64,000 nucleotides of DNA from assembly GCA_046329195.1 (NCBI GenBank), contig JAXLVB010000002.1, positions 2,356,001-2,420,000 of the forward strand, given 5' to 3'. Made by a program: the position numbers and the translations under genes. Below the pieces are notes generated by a model that worked only from the letters and a program-made list of their open reading frames with translations, did not search any database and was not told the origin of the DNA. Below, piece by piece: positions 45,195 to 53,818 of this stretch; within the stretch, counting starts at the first letter, position 1, and every line of letters starts with the position of its first letter. The stretch is from JAXLVB01 sp046329195. Lineage in GTDB: Bacteria > Bacteroidota > Bacteroidia > Cytophagales > Spirosomataceae.

Positions 45195-47545
45195 TGGTAG
45201 CCGTAGCGTTACAGCATGGCCGTTCGGTACCTTCCAGTGCCTATTGCATTCAGCTGTCAGGCTTGGTGCAAGGGGTTGGTTTTCGGCCACTTGTCTATCA
45301 GTTGGCCACCGAATGGGGGCTTCGAGGCTGGGTAATGAATGGCACTGGTGGACTGAAGATTCACCTCAATGCCGATCAAGCTACGGCCTATCGTTTTTTA
45401 GACGAGTTGCTGGCCAAAGCCCCTCCACTGGCTAAAATCCAGCGGCATTGGGTAGAAGAAACACCTTTTTCGTTCTTTGAAAACTTTGCGATTCTTGAAA
45501 GTGATACCACCGATTCGTTTTCGCTGTTGCTTGCACCCGATTTTGCTCTTTGCGAGCATTGTCGAAGCGAGCTGCACAAGCCGGCCAATCGCCGTTATCG
45601 CTATCCGTTCATTACGTGCACACAGTGCGGGCCTCGGTATTCCATAACGGAACAATTACCTTACGACCGCCCTCTGACCAGCATGGCTTCCTTTGCCCAA
45701 TGTCAAGCTTGTGCCAACGAATACCAAGACCCTACCAATCGGCGTTTTTTTTCGCAGACCAATTCTTGCGAGGCTTGTGGTCCTCGTCTTTCGTGGTATC
45801 AGGCTGATCCACAAGGAGTTCGGCAACTTTCTAATTTGCACGATAGTCGTTGGATTCTACCTCGCATCACATGGGCTTTGCAGACTGGTAACATTGTGGC
45901 TGTCAAAGGCATAGGCGGTTTTTTGCTATTGTGCGATGCTACGCACGAAAAAGCGGTTTCTACCTTACGTCAACGAAAACACCGGCCTACCAAACCATTC
46001 GCTGTGCTGTTCCCCACATTGGCTCAGGTAGAGCAAGCGGCTGTACTTTCAACTGCCGAACAACAAGCGTTGACCAGCGTAGAGGCGCCCATTGTATTGG
46101 TACAAAAACGGAAAAATTATCACCAAATTACTGATGTAGTGGCTCCTCAACAGAGTCATTGGGGTGTAATGCTTCCGTATGCGCCCTTGCTGGAACTCAT
46201 TGCGCATGATTTCGGAAAGCCCCTTGTGGCTACCAGTGGGAATCTTAGCGGCAACCCCATTATTTACGACAACACTAAGGCACTGAGCGAGTTAAATCAA
46301 GTAGCCGATTACATCCTGACTCATAATCGAGACATTATGATGCCTCAAGACGACTCGGTGATACGGTTTTCGGCGCAGCATCAACAAAAAATTATTCTAC
46401 GACGGGCAAGAGGATTGGCTCCTAACACGAGTTTTTGTGATAGCTCAACTACTTCCCCTTGGACTTTGAGCTTAGGAGCATCACTCAAAAGTACGTTTGC
46501 CGTTCGGTCGCACGGCCAAGTGTTTGTAAGCCAGTATTTAGGCGATTTAGAGAGTTTTGATACCCAACAGAACTTCAAAACTGTACTTGCTCATTTTCAG
46601 AAGATACTGCGAGTCAATCCTCAACACGCTACCCTTCTGTGTGATGTCCACGAAGGTTATTTTTCAACCCAATTGGCACAACAATTTGCAGCACAAGAGT
46701 CTCTGCCTCTGCAAAAAATCCAGCATCATCAAGCCCACTTGGCAGCCGTGCTGGCAGAGCATCAGCTTTTGTCGAGTCAAGTACCTATTCTGGGCATCGT
46801 CTGGGACGGAACGGGTTATGGTACTGACGGACATATATGGGGCGGAGAATTTTTCGTTTTCCAAAACCAAGAAATAAGCCCCCAGCGCATACATTTTGAG
46901 TATTTTGCCTCTCTGTTGGGTGATAAAATGCCCCGTGAACCTCGCCTTTCGGCCTTGTCGTTGTGTGCTTCAATTCCATCAGCCCAGCCCATCTTAAAAG
47001 CAAAATTTTCAGAAAGAGAATGGGTATTTTACCAGAAAATACTAATCAGTAATACACTCAAGACCAGTAGTGTAGGTCGGATATTTGACGGAGTAGCCTC
47101 CTTATTAGGACTCATCGATATTGCTACTTACGAAGGAGAAGGAGCCTTACTTTTAGAAGAAAAAGCCCAGCAATACTTTCGACAAATGGGTACGGCTTAC
47201 ACCTCGCATTACATGAGGCAAGGTGTTGAGGGGACAACCCTCTCAACACAAGCACTGATCGAGGGCGTAGTGCAAGACCTGCTCCATCAAGAACCTGTAG
47301 AGAAGATAGCAGCAAAGTTTCATTGTAGTTTAGTCAAAATCATTGAACAGGTAGCTCAACAGCTAACCATTCATTCGATTGCCTTTAGTGGAGGAGTTTT
47401 TCAAAATGCCGTGTTAGTTGACTTGTTGATTTCACAGATGGGTCAAACTCATCAACTTTATTTTCACAACACGTTATCGCCCAACGATGAGAATATTTCG
47501 TTCGGACAACTCATGATGAGTTCGTTAGTTACAAACTCACTATAA
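45194..47545 (+). CDS. hypF: Carbamoyltransferase HypF
   Basis: About 783 residues from the ATG at 45194. Domains in order: acylphosphatase (GLVQGVGFRPLVYQLA), two zinc fingers (CEHC/CTQC and CQAC/CEAC), a YrdC-like domain (AVKGIGGFLLLCDA, RKHRPTKPFAV, PLVATSGNLSGNP) and a Kae1-like carbamoyl transfer domain (HHQAHLAAVLAEH, DGTGYGTDGHIWGGEFF). It uses carbamoyl phosphate and ATP to carbamoylate HypE, the source of the cyanide ligands. Full-length and free of obvious damage. Confidence 0.96.
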   Translation: MVAVALQHGRSVPSSAYCIQLSGLVQGVGFRPLVYQLATEWGLRGWVMNGTGGLKIHLNADQATAYRFLDELLAKAPPLAKIQRHWVEETPFSFFENFAILESDTTDSFSLLLAPDFALCEHCRSELHKPANRRYRYPFITCTQCGPRYSITEQLPYDRPLTSMASFAQCQACANEYQDPTNRRFFSQTNSCEACGPRLSWYQADPQGVRQLSNLHDSRWILPRITWALQTGNIVAVKGIGGFLLLCDATHEKAVSTLRQRKHRPTKPFAVLFPTLAQVEQAAVLSTAEQQALTSVEAPIVLVQKRKNYHQITDVVAPQQSHWGVMLPYAPLLELIAHDFGKPLVATSGNLSGNPIIYDNTKALSELNQVADYILTHNRDIMMPQDDSVIRFSAQHQQKIILRRARGLAPNTSFCDSSTTSPWTLSLGASLKSTFAVRSHGQVFVSQYLGDLESFDTQQNFKTVLAHFQKILRVNPQHATLLCDVHEGYFSTQLAQQFAAQESLPLQKIQHHQAHLAAVLAEHQLLSSQVPILGIVWDGTGYGTDGHIWGGEFFVFQNQEISPQRIHFEYFASLLGDKMPREPRLSALSLCASIPSAQPILKAKFSEREWVFYQKILISNTLKTSSVGRIFDGVASLLGLIDIATYEGEGALLLEEKAQQYFRQMGTAYTSHYMRQGVEGTTLSTQALIEGVVQDLLHQEPVEKIAAKFHCSLVKIIEQVAQQLTIHSIAFSGGVFQNAVLVDLLISQMGQTHQLYFHNTLSPNDENISFGQLMMSSLVTNSL

Positions 47546-47589
47546 ACTCAAAAAACAGTACAAGACCTTGTACTTTAACTTAAGAAACC

Positions 47590-47889
47590 ATGTGCCTTGC
47601 AATCCCCGGAAAAATCAAATCCATCGAATATCAATACGGTGGTGCTGTCAGAATGGCAAAAGTGCTGTTTGGTGGTATTACCAAAGAAGCCAGCCTTGAG
47701 ATGGTTCCGCAAGCACAAATAGGCGATTACGTGCTTGTTCACGTTGGCGTCGCTATAAGCATTGTGGACGAAGAAGAAGCTCAAAAAACTTTTAGCTATT
47801 TGGAGGAAATCGGCGAAATAGACGAACTCATTGAGGCCAGTCAGTTGGATGCCCCACAAGACCTTTCGACCCCAAGTATAAAACCGTAG
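47590..47889 (+). CDS. hypC: Hydrogenase assembly chaperone HypC
   Basis: 99 residues. The N-terminus MCLAIPGKI carries the essential Cys2 that holds the Fe(CN)2CO unit, and GDYVLVHVGVAIS is the second family motif. It shuttles between HypD and the large subunit precursor. The C-terminal ~25 residues are longer than in many homologues and acidic. 13 bp precede hypD. Confidence 0.95.
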   Translation: MCLAIPGKIKSIEYQYGGAVRMAKVLFGGITKEASLEMVPQAQIGDYVLVHVGVAISIVDEEEAQKTFSYLEEIGEIDELIEASQLDAPQDLSTPSIKP

Positions 47890-47902
47890 TGGCTAAGCAT
47901 TT

Positions 47903-49003
47903 ATGAAATACCTGTCAGAATACCGCAACCCCGATTTGGTGGAACAATACCTCCTCGAAATCGAAAAAACTGTCACTCGTCCATGGACTATTATGGAAGT
48001 TTGTGGCGGCCAAACACACAGTTTAGTCAAAAATGGTCTGCTGGAATTGCTGCCCCCGCAGGTACGAATGGTACATGGACCGGGCTGCCCTGTGTGCGTG
48101 ACACCCCTGCATTTGATTGACAAAGCGGTATATCTGGCCGAACAAAAAGGTGTTATACTCTGCTCGTTTGGTGATATGTTGCGAGTACCTGGCTCCCAAA
48201 AAAGCCTACTCGAAGCCAAAGCCATAGGCGCTGATGTACGTATTCTGTATTCGCCGTTAGAGGCGGTGAAACTGGCGCAACAGTTTCCAGAACGAGAAGT
48301 GGTCTTCTTTGCCGTTGGTTTTGAAACCACTGCTCCTGCCAATGCCCTTTCGGTCGTTCATGCCCATCGCTTGGGTTTGCGGAATTATTCGATTCTGACC
48401 TCTCACGTGCTGGTTCCACCAGCAATTGAAGCCGTCATGACCGACGACGACGTGCGTATTCAGGCCTTCTTGGCGGCAGGTCATGTTTGTACCATTATGG
48501 GGATAAGCGAATATGAAGCCTTAGTTCAAAAATTCAAGATTCCGATGGTAGTTACAGGTTTTGAGCCTGTAGATTTACTACAGGGCATTCTGATGACAGT
48601 CAAGCAATTAGAAGCCGGAGAAACCCTGTTGCAAAACCAATACAGTAGGGTAGTAAAACCGAACGGTAACCCTGAAGCTCGTGCCGTTATTGAGCAAGTA
48701 TTTGAAGTAAGCGACCGAGAGTGGCGAGGCATTGGTACCATTCCCAAAAGTGGATGGGAACTGAAACCTGCGTTTAGAGCCTATGATGCTAATTATAAGT
48801 TTTCGATTCCTCAACAGAAAGCCGCCGAATGTGCCGATTGCATCGCAGGATTGGTGCTTAAAGGCATCAAAAAACCCTTTGAGTGCAGTCAATTCGGAAA
48901 AAAATGTACCCCCGAAAACCCACTCGGAGCGCCGATGGTTTCGTCAGAAGGCGCTTGTGCAGCGTATTATCATTTTTCGGGAGCAGAAACTACTTACGCC
49001 TAA
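47903..49003 (+). CDS. hypD: Hydrogenase iron-cofactor assembly protein HypD
   Basis: 366 residues. Scaffold on which the Fe(CN)2CO group is assembled with HypC and HypE. MEVCGGQTHSL, HGPGCPVCVTP and GFETTAPANA are the three conserved blocks, and the C-terminal [4Fe-4S] region has CADC, CSQFGKKC and EGACAAYY. Six bases separate its stop from the hypE ATG. Confidence 0.96.
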   Translation: MKYLSEYRNPDLVEQYLLEIEKTVTRPWTIMEVCGGQTHSLVKNGLLELLPPQVRMVHGPGCPVCVTPLHLIDKAVYLAEQKGVILCSFGDMLRVPGSQKSLLEAKAIGADVRILYSPLEAVKLAQQFPEREVVFFAVGFETTAPANALSVVHAHRLGLRNYSILTSHVLVPPAIEAVMTDDDVRIQAFLAAGHVCTIMGISEYEALVQKFKIPMVVTGFEPVDLLQGILMTVKQLEAGETLLQNQYSRVVKPNGNPEARAVIEQVFEVSDREWRGIGTIPKSGWELKPAFRAYDANYKFSIPQQKAAECADCIAGLVLKGIKKPFECSQFGKKCTPENPLGAPMVSSEGACAAYYHFSGAETTYA

Positions 49004-49009
49004 CAGCCT

Positions 49010-50047
49010 ATGAATGTACAATGCCCAATGCCTCAACTGGATTTTGAGGTGATTACCCTCGGACATGGAAGCGGTGGTATTTTGACCAACAAACTGTTGG
49101 AGTCAGGCGTATTTAATTTATTAAAAAACCCCTTGCTCGATACGCACCACGACGGTGCCGTTTTTGAACTATCTGGTAAGTTGGCGTTCTCCACAGACAG
49201 CTATGTAATTTCGCCCTTTTTTTTTCCTGGTGGCAATATCGGTTCGTTAGCCGTACATGGCACACTCAATGACTTGGCTATGTGTGGCGCTATCCCTAAG
49301 TACTTGTCTTTGAGCTTTATATTGGAAGAAGGACTTACCATGAAAGCCTTTTGGGAGATTTTGGTATCCATCAAAATTGCTGCCGAACAAGCTGGCATTA
49401 GCATCGTGACAGGCGACACTAAAGTCGTGGAAAAAGGCAAAGGAGATGGGGTTTTTATTAATACTTCGGGGATTGGACAACTTCATCCGCAAGCTGATAT
49501 TTCAATTCGTAGGGTGAAGAGCGGGGATAAAATCATCGTTTCAAATACCATTGCCACCCACGGAGTAGCCATTTTGTCGGTGCGAGAAGGTTTAGAATTT
49601 GAAACCGATATAGTAAGTGATACGGCTCCTTTGCATCAGGTAGTAGAGACCGTACTTTCTCGTTTTGGTCCAGCCATTCACCTCTTGCGAGACCCTACTC
49701 GTGGAGGAGTAGCCACAGTGCTCAACGAAATTGCTCGTGATAGTGCCTTGGGGATTTCCATTTCACAGACCCAAATTCCTGTGCTTGACGAAGTGTCAGG
49801 CGCTTGCGAATTGTTGGGTCTCGACCCACTCTACGTAGCGAATGAGGGCGTTTTTATGGCTATTGTTGCCGGAGAATTTGCCGATGAGTTAGTGGAGCTG
49901 CTACGAACTTTTGAGATTTGTTCTCATGCCTGTGTGATAGGTGAAGTGGTAGAGCAACACCCAAGGCAAGTAGTACTAACCAGCCGAATTGGCGGACGGA
50001 GAGTGGTGAATATGCTGGTAGGCGAACAACTTCCTCGCATTTGTTAA
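49010..50047 (+). CDS. hypE: Hydrogenase cyanide-ligand protein HypE
   Basis: 345 residues of the PurM/ThiL-like fold. It dehydrates the S-carbamoyl group on its C-terminal cysteine to thiocyanate; the essential end PRIC is intact. LGHGSGG, STDSYVISPFFFPGGNIGSLAVHGTLNDLAMCGA and RDPTRGGVATVLNEIA are the ATP-binding and family motifs. It completes a full hypABFCDE set. The NHL gene begins 22 bp later. Confidence 0.96.
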   Translation: MNVQCPMPQLDFEVITLGHGSGGILTNKLLESGVFNLLKNPLLDTHHDGAVFELSGKLAFSTDSYVISPFFFPGGNIGSLAVHGTLNDLAMCGAIPKYLSLSFILEEGLTMKAFWEILVSIKIAAEQAGISIVTGDTKVVEKGKGDGVFINTSGIGQLHPQADISIRRVKSGDKIIVSNTIATHGVAILSVREGLEFETDIVSDTAPLHQVVETVLSRFGPAIHLLRDPTRGGVATVLNEIARDSALGISISQTQIPVLDEVSGACELLGLDPLYVANEGVFMAIVAGEFADELVELLRTFEICSHACVIGEVVEQHPRQVVLTSRIGGRRVVNMLVGEQLPRIC

Positions 50048-50069
50048 CAATCTTTACTTGGTTTCTTTC

Positions 50070-51230
50070 ATGAATCTGAACGTTTTTATCAACGAACAGC
50101 CATCGTCGGCACTGAATGATGTGACAACCTTTCATCAATCAGCAGCACACTTGCCGCCGATAGTACAGCATCATGCTATATTTCGAGGAGACCAACAGAG
50201 TCCGTTTTTAGCACCAAGAGGGGTTTGGATAACTGATAACAAGCTAATAGTAGCCGATACAGGTCAGAATCGAGTGTTCATCTGGAACCAAATTCCTGAA
50301 CAAGAATATGCCTCGCCCGATGTGGTTTTGGGTCAAACAGTAATCTCCGATACCGGACGTAATGCAGGGCACGAGGTAGCTGCCAATACCTTGCAGTATC
50401 CTTCGGGCATTTGGTCAGATGGCCAGCGGCTCATCGTTGCCGACGCTTGGAATCATCGGGTACTGATTTGGCATCGGTTTCCGACCTGTCGCAGCCAACC
50501 TGCCGATGTAGTGCTGGGACAACCTGATTTTGAGCATAACCAGCCCAATGTGTATGGCATCGGAAGTAGCCCTTCGGCGCAAAGCCTCAATTGGCCTTAT
50601 GGGGTGTTTTCAGACGGTACGCACCTTTGGGTAGCCGATACGGGCAACCGCAGGGTCTTGTTTTACGAAACCATACCTACTACTAATTTTTCGCCTGCCA
50701 ATCGAGTTATCGGAAAGCCCAGTTTTACAGAGCGAGATTACGAAAACCACGAACCCATTTGGCCCTATTCGGTGCGAGTGTCGCCACAGGGGCAACTGGC
50801 CGTTGCCGACACACAATATTATCGTAATTTGGTGTGGAACCACTGGCGACAAGCTTTTGACCAAGCTGCCGATGTCATTGTGGGACAACCGAGTTTTGAA
50901 GCCAACGGCATGAACCAATTTGGTCTATTTCCGAAGCAAAATACCCTAAGCTGGACCTACGACGCTTTTTTTTACAAACAGGGTATTTTTGTGGCCGACA
51001 CGGGCAATAGTCGTCTGCTATGGTTTGAGCAGGTTCCTACACACCATGCAAAACACGCCGATAACTTGATTGGACACGCCTCGTTTGGCATCAGTAGCGA
51101 AAACGCCAACACCCGATTTGGTACTGACAAACAGCTTTATTGGCCTTTTTCGATCTGTGTTTCAGGAAACCGATTGGCCGTAGCCGACACAGGCAACCAT
51201 CGGATAATTTTGTATGAATTATTCTTTTAA
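50070..51230 (+). CDS. NHL-repeat beta-propeller protein of the hydrogenase locus
   Basis: About 386 residues from the ATG at 50070. Six repeats of the type VADTGQNRVFIWN, VADAWNHRVLIWH, VADTGNRRVLFYE, VADTQYYRNLVWN, VADTGNSRLLWFE and VADTGNHRIILYE predict a six-bladed propeller, with DVVLGQP-like strands between them. No signal peptide is visible, so it should be cytoplasmic, in contrast to most NHL proteins of the envelope. NHL genes are known companions of group 2a hydrogenase operons; a role in maturation or as a structural partner is inference. Confidence 0.75.
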   Translation: MNLNVFINEQPSSALNDVTTFHQSAAHLPPIVQHHAIFRGDQQSPFLAPRGVWITDNKLIVADTGQNRVFIWNQIPEQEYASPDVVLGQTVISDTGRNAGHEVAANTLQYPSGIWSDGQRLIVADAWNHRVLIWHRFPTCRSQPADVVLGQPDFEHNQPNVYGIGSSPSAQSLNWPYGVFSDGTHLWVADTGNRRVLFYETIPTTNFSPANRVIGKPSFTERDYENHEPIWPYSVRVSPQGQLAVADTQYYRNLVWNHWRQAFDQAADVIVGQPSFEANGMNQFGLFPKQNTLSWTYDAFFYKQGIFVADTGNSRLLWFEQVPTHHAKHADNLIGHASFGISSENANTRFGTDKQLYWPFSICVSGNRLAVADTGNHRIILYELFF

Positions 51231-51276
51231 GGATTTGATTTACTGCTATTTATAAAAACTACGAGAATTGACCAGA

Positions 51277-51897
51277 ATGGAATTAGCGCCGCTATTAATA
51301 GCAAGTGTAGTAGGGTTTACCCATGCCTTTGAAGCCGACCATTTGGTGGCTGTCAGTAACATTGTGATTCGCCGAAGCAATGTGATGATGGCTATCAAAG
51401 ACGGAATTTTTTGGGGGTTAGGTCATACTTCAACCATTTTGGTGGTAGGTAGTGTTATTTTATTGGGCAGAATCAGTTTTCAAGAGACCGATTTTCGTTA
51501 CTTTGAAGCAGGCGTTGGTTGTATGCTTATCTTATTGGGCGGTTTCCGATTGAGTCGATTATTACAAAAACAACCTGCCCACGCACATCCGCACGTTCAT
51601 GCGAATGATTTTTCATTAGCGTATGGGGTTGGCTTAATTCATGGGCTGGCCGGAAGCGGCGCTTTAATGCTTTCGGTTATGGCAACCATCCAAGGCACAT
51701 TAAGTAGCCTTGTTTATTTGTTTGTGTTTGGAATTGGTTCCATTGCAGGTATGATGTTAGCCGCTGGCTTATTTAGCGTACCCTTTTCAGAGCGCTTACT
51801 CAAACACCGTTCTACTCGTAAAATTCTGACGCTTTTATCATCGGTGCTCTGTGTGGTAGTTGGATGTATGATTCTGTATAAAAATCTATTATCATAG
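51277..51897 (+). CDS. Nickel/cobalt transporter family protein
   Basis: 206 residues from the ATG at 51277, with about six membrane helices. The segment GFTHAFEADHLVAVSN contains the HX4DH motif that binds Ni2+ or Co2+ in NiCoT/UreH-type permeases, and a His-rich loop (HAHPHVHAND) lies between helices three and four. Within a nickel-enzyme locus nickel is the likely substrate. It follows the NHL gene by 46 bp in the same operon-like run. Confidence 0.82.
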   Translation: MELAPLLIASVVGFTHAFEADHLVAVSNIVIRRSNVMMAIKDGIFWGLGHTSTILVVGSVILLGRISFQETDFRYFEAGVGCMLILLGGFRLSRLLQKQPAHAHPHVHANDFSLAYGVGLIHGLAGSGALMLSVMATIQGTLSSLVYLFVFGIGSIAGMMLAAGLFSVPFSERLLKHRSTRKILTLLSSVLCVVVGCMILYKNLLS

Positions 51898-51922
51898 TTA
51901 CGAAACCAACCGTACTTAAACG

Positions 51923-52144
51923 ATGCAATACGACGAAGGCGACTTTTTGGAATACGCTCTTCAACAAATGAACATCAAAGTTCTGAAGCGAGAGGGCAAA
52001 CACTTTGAGCTGGAAAACGATTTTCAGATCGAGGTAGAACGTCGAGACTTGTATCGACTTTCCAATGCGGGCTGGGTCATTTCTCCTTTCGACGATGTGG
52101 GCCGGCTTTGTAGTTTTTTGAAGGCCAACTCAACTCTTGAATAA
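51923..52144 (+). CDS. Small acidic protein of the hydrogenase locus, unknown
   Basis: 73 residues, cytoplasmic, no recognised family. It is rich in Glu, Asp and aromatic residues (YDEGDFLEYALQQMN near the start), with a likely beta-hairpin in the middle. The spacing (25 bp from the transporter, 18 bp to the nuclease gene) fits one operon. Confidence 0.5.
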   Translation: MQYDEGDFLEYALQQMNIKVLKREGKHFELENDFQIEVERRDLYRLSNAGWVISPFDDVGRLCSFLKANSTLE

Positions 52145-52162
52145 CCCTTTGCTTTATATTAG

Positions 52163-52726
52163 ATGGCAATTCACGAACTATGGATTATAGCACTCTCCGA
52201 GAGTCAATCATCGGCGAATCGCTATGCCTTAGTGCTGGAAGATACGGTTTCTAAACGCCGTATTCCGTTGATTATTGGCTTGATCGAGGCACAGGCCATT
52301 GCCATTGCGATGGAGAAAATGCTCCCCTCTCGCCCGCAAACACATGACTTGTTTGCCCAGACCCTTACTGCCTTACAAGCAAGCGTAGTTAAGGTGCTGA
52401 TTCATCATTTTGAGAACGAAACGTTTTTTGCCACCATCTATATCAAGACTCACACACAAGAAATTCTCGAACTCGACGCTCGCCCTTCAGACGCCATCGC
52501 CTTGGCTGTACGAGCTGGATGTGCCATTTTTGCTACGGAGGAGGTCATTGAGCAATCGGCGTATTACTTTGACGAAAAAGTCCGTGACAAAAAAGGCTCT
52601 TACGCCGAATACACCCTCGAAGAACTGGAAGCGCTCTTAGAAAAAATCATAGAAAAAGAAGACTATGAAAGCGCCGTCCGAATTAGAGAAGCCATCAGCC
52701 GACGTAAAAACGGCAAAAAGCCCTAA
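52163..52726 (+). CDS. Bifunctional nuclease (BFN) family protein with UVR motif
   Basis: 187 residues. The BFN (DUF151) domain shows RIPLIIGLIEAQAIAIAMEK and LDARPSDAIALAVRAGCAIFA, both diagnostic; the C-terminal ~35 residues (LEELEALLEKIIEKEDYESAVRIREAI) are a UVR (UvrB/C-type) helical hairpin. Homologues cut DNA and RNA in vitro. In many Bacteroidota this gene has other neighbours; its position inside a hydrogenase locus has no obvious functional explanation. Confidence 0.85.
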   Translation: MAIHELWIIALSESQSSANRYALVLEDTVSKRRIPLIIGLIEAQAIAIAMEKMLPSRPQTHDLFAQTLTALQASVVKVLIHHFENETFFATIYIKTHTQEILELDARPSDAIALAVRAGCAIFATEEVIEQSAYYFDEKVRDKKGSYAEYTLEELEALLEKIIEKEDYESAVRIREAISRRKNGKKP

Positions 52727-52753
52727 CTTCGCCGAGTAATCCTGCTATCGGCC

Positions 52754-53386
52754 ATGACAACCAAGCAAAAAATTAGCAAAGCCGCTCTGTTTTTATTCAA
52801 TCGCTTTGGCTTTGTGAATGTACGCCTCCAACACATCGCCGACGAGGCCAACCTCAGTGTTGGGAATTTGGCCTACCATTTTAAAACCAAAGACGACATC
52901 CTTGAACACCTCTACGAGCAACTCGTGGGCGAGCAACAGCGACTCTTGGCCAATCTCCGAATGATTCCGCTCTTTGTGAACCTCGACGAGCACCTTCAAC
53001 ATACGTTTCAGATTCAACAACAGTATAGCTTTTTCTTTACTGATACACTCGAAATCTTACGAGCTTATCCTACCATTAAACGGAAGCACCGAGAGCACAT
53101 CTACTGGCAAACCATTCAGATTCAGTTGTTTCTTGAATTCAACGTGTCACGAATGGCGCTTTTGCCTCCGCAAGAGCCTGACACCTTGGCTCTACTGGCA
53201 AATCGCTATACCATGATAACCGACTCTTGGTTAAGTTACGAAGTGCTTCTGGGGCAAAAAGCCCATGAATTAACAGCTACCCGACTCAAAGAATTGATTT
53301 GGTCGTTGTTGTCTTCGTATTTCTCTGATATGGGTCGCTCCGAATTCCAGCAAATGCGTAGCTTACCTTTTGACCCACTGACTTAG
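52754..53386 (+). CDS. TetR-family regulator 1
   Basis: 210 residues. The N-terminal HTH reads KISKAALFLFNRFGFVNVRLQHIADEANLSVGNLAYHFKTKDDIL, and the ligand-binding C-terminal part is helical and aromatic-rich. It is a paralogue of the second TetR at 53819: recognition helix SVGNLAYHFK is identical in both, so both probably read the same DNA site. It likely controls the hydrogenase genes (see the palindromes at 43964 and 54585). A weak copy of that site overlaps its stop codon. Confidence 0.85.
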   Translation: MTTKQKISKAALFLFNRFGFVNVRLQHIADEANLSVGNLAYHFKTKDDILEHLYEQLVGEQQRLLANLRMIPLFVNLDEHLQHTFQIQQQYSFFFTDTLEILRAYPTIKRKHREHIYWQTIQIQLFLEFNVSRMALLPPQEPDTLALLANRYTMITDSWLSYEVLLGQKAHELTATRLKELIWSLLSSYFSDMGRSEFQQMRSLPFDPLT

Positions 53387-53400
53387 AAAATTTTTTCCAT
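53383..53400. promoter_or_regulatory. Weak operator-like site at the end of TetR 1
   Basis: TTAGAAAA-TT-TTTTCCAT matches 14 of 16 defined positions of the palindrome found before hypA and hupS. It overlaps the TetR 1 stop codon and lies 52 bp before the next small gene. The AT-rich context makes a chance match possible. Confidence 0.35.
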
Positions 53401-53411
53401 TTTTATGACAT

Positions 53412-53449
53412 TTGTATAACTTTTTTTAATAAAATTTGTTGTATAACTT
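53412..53449. repeat. 11-bp direct repeat before the 119-residue gene
   Basis: TTGTATAACTT occurs at 53412-53422 and again at 53439-53449, 27 bp apart, ending four bases before the start codon at 53453. This could be a promoter or activator site, or a chance AT-rich repeat. Confidence 0.35.
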
Positions 53450-53452
53450 AAC

Positions 53453-53812
53453 ATGAAGCCTAAATTTCAGATAGACGCTAATGCTTATTCAGCCCTTTTG
53501 CAAGGACTGAACGAACAGCATTTTGTCGAAAAAAAGGGCGACATGTCTGATTTTAAGTTGTACTATAACGACTTGTGGCTGTGCGATACTGCTGTGATTG
53601 ACCACGTACATCGAAGCAAAGGCGAGTGGGCGGTTGACCTTATCTTTGCACATATCCACAATCCACTTACTTTCATACGCCGTAGCATCACTTCGCATCC
53701 TTGTATTAAGCGAGCTACTCAAAAAGCCGAACTCATGCGACGATTGGCCGCTAAGGACCAGCGAGGTACCTTAGTAGTGCGAGTAGAATCGCTACGGTTA
53801 TGTCAGAACTAA
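53453..53812 (+). CDS. Hypothetical protein between the two TetR genes
   Basis: 119 residues, soluble, with no recognised domain. It contains three cysteines (CDTA, HPCIKR and the C-terminal LCQN) and many Arg/Lys residues near the end. A mixed alpha/beta fold is likely. The six-base gap to TetR 2 suggests cotranscription with that regulator. A role as hydrogenase accessory or regulator partner is only positional inference. Confidence 0.5.
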   Translation: MKPKFQIDANAYSALLQGLNEQHFVEKKGDMSDFKLYYNDLWLCDTAVIDHVHRSKGEWAVDLIFAHIHNPLTFIRRSITSHPCIKRATQKAELMRRLAAKDQRGTLVVRVESLRLCQN

Positions 53813-53818
53813 TACGCC

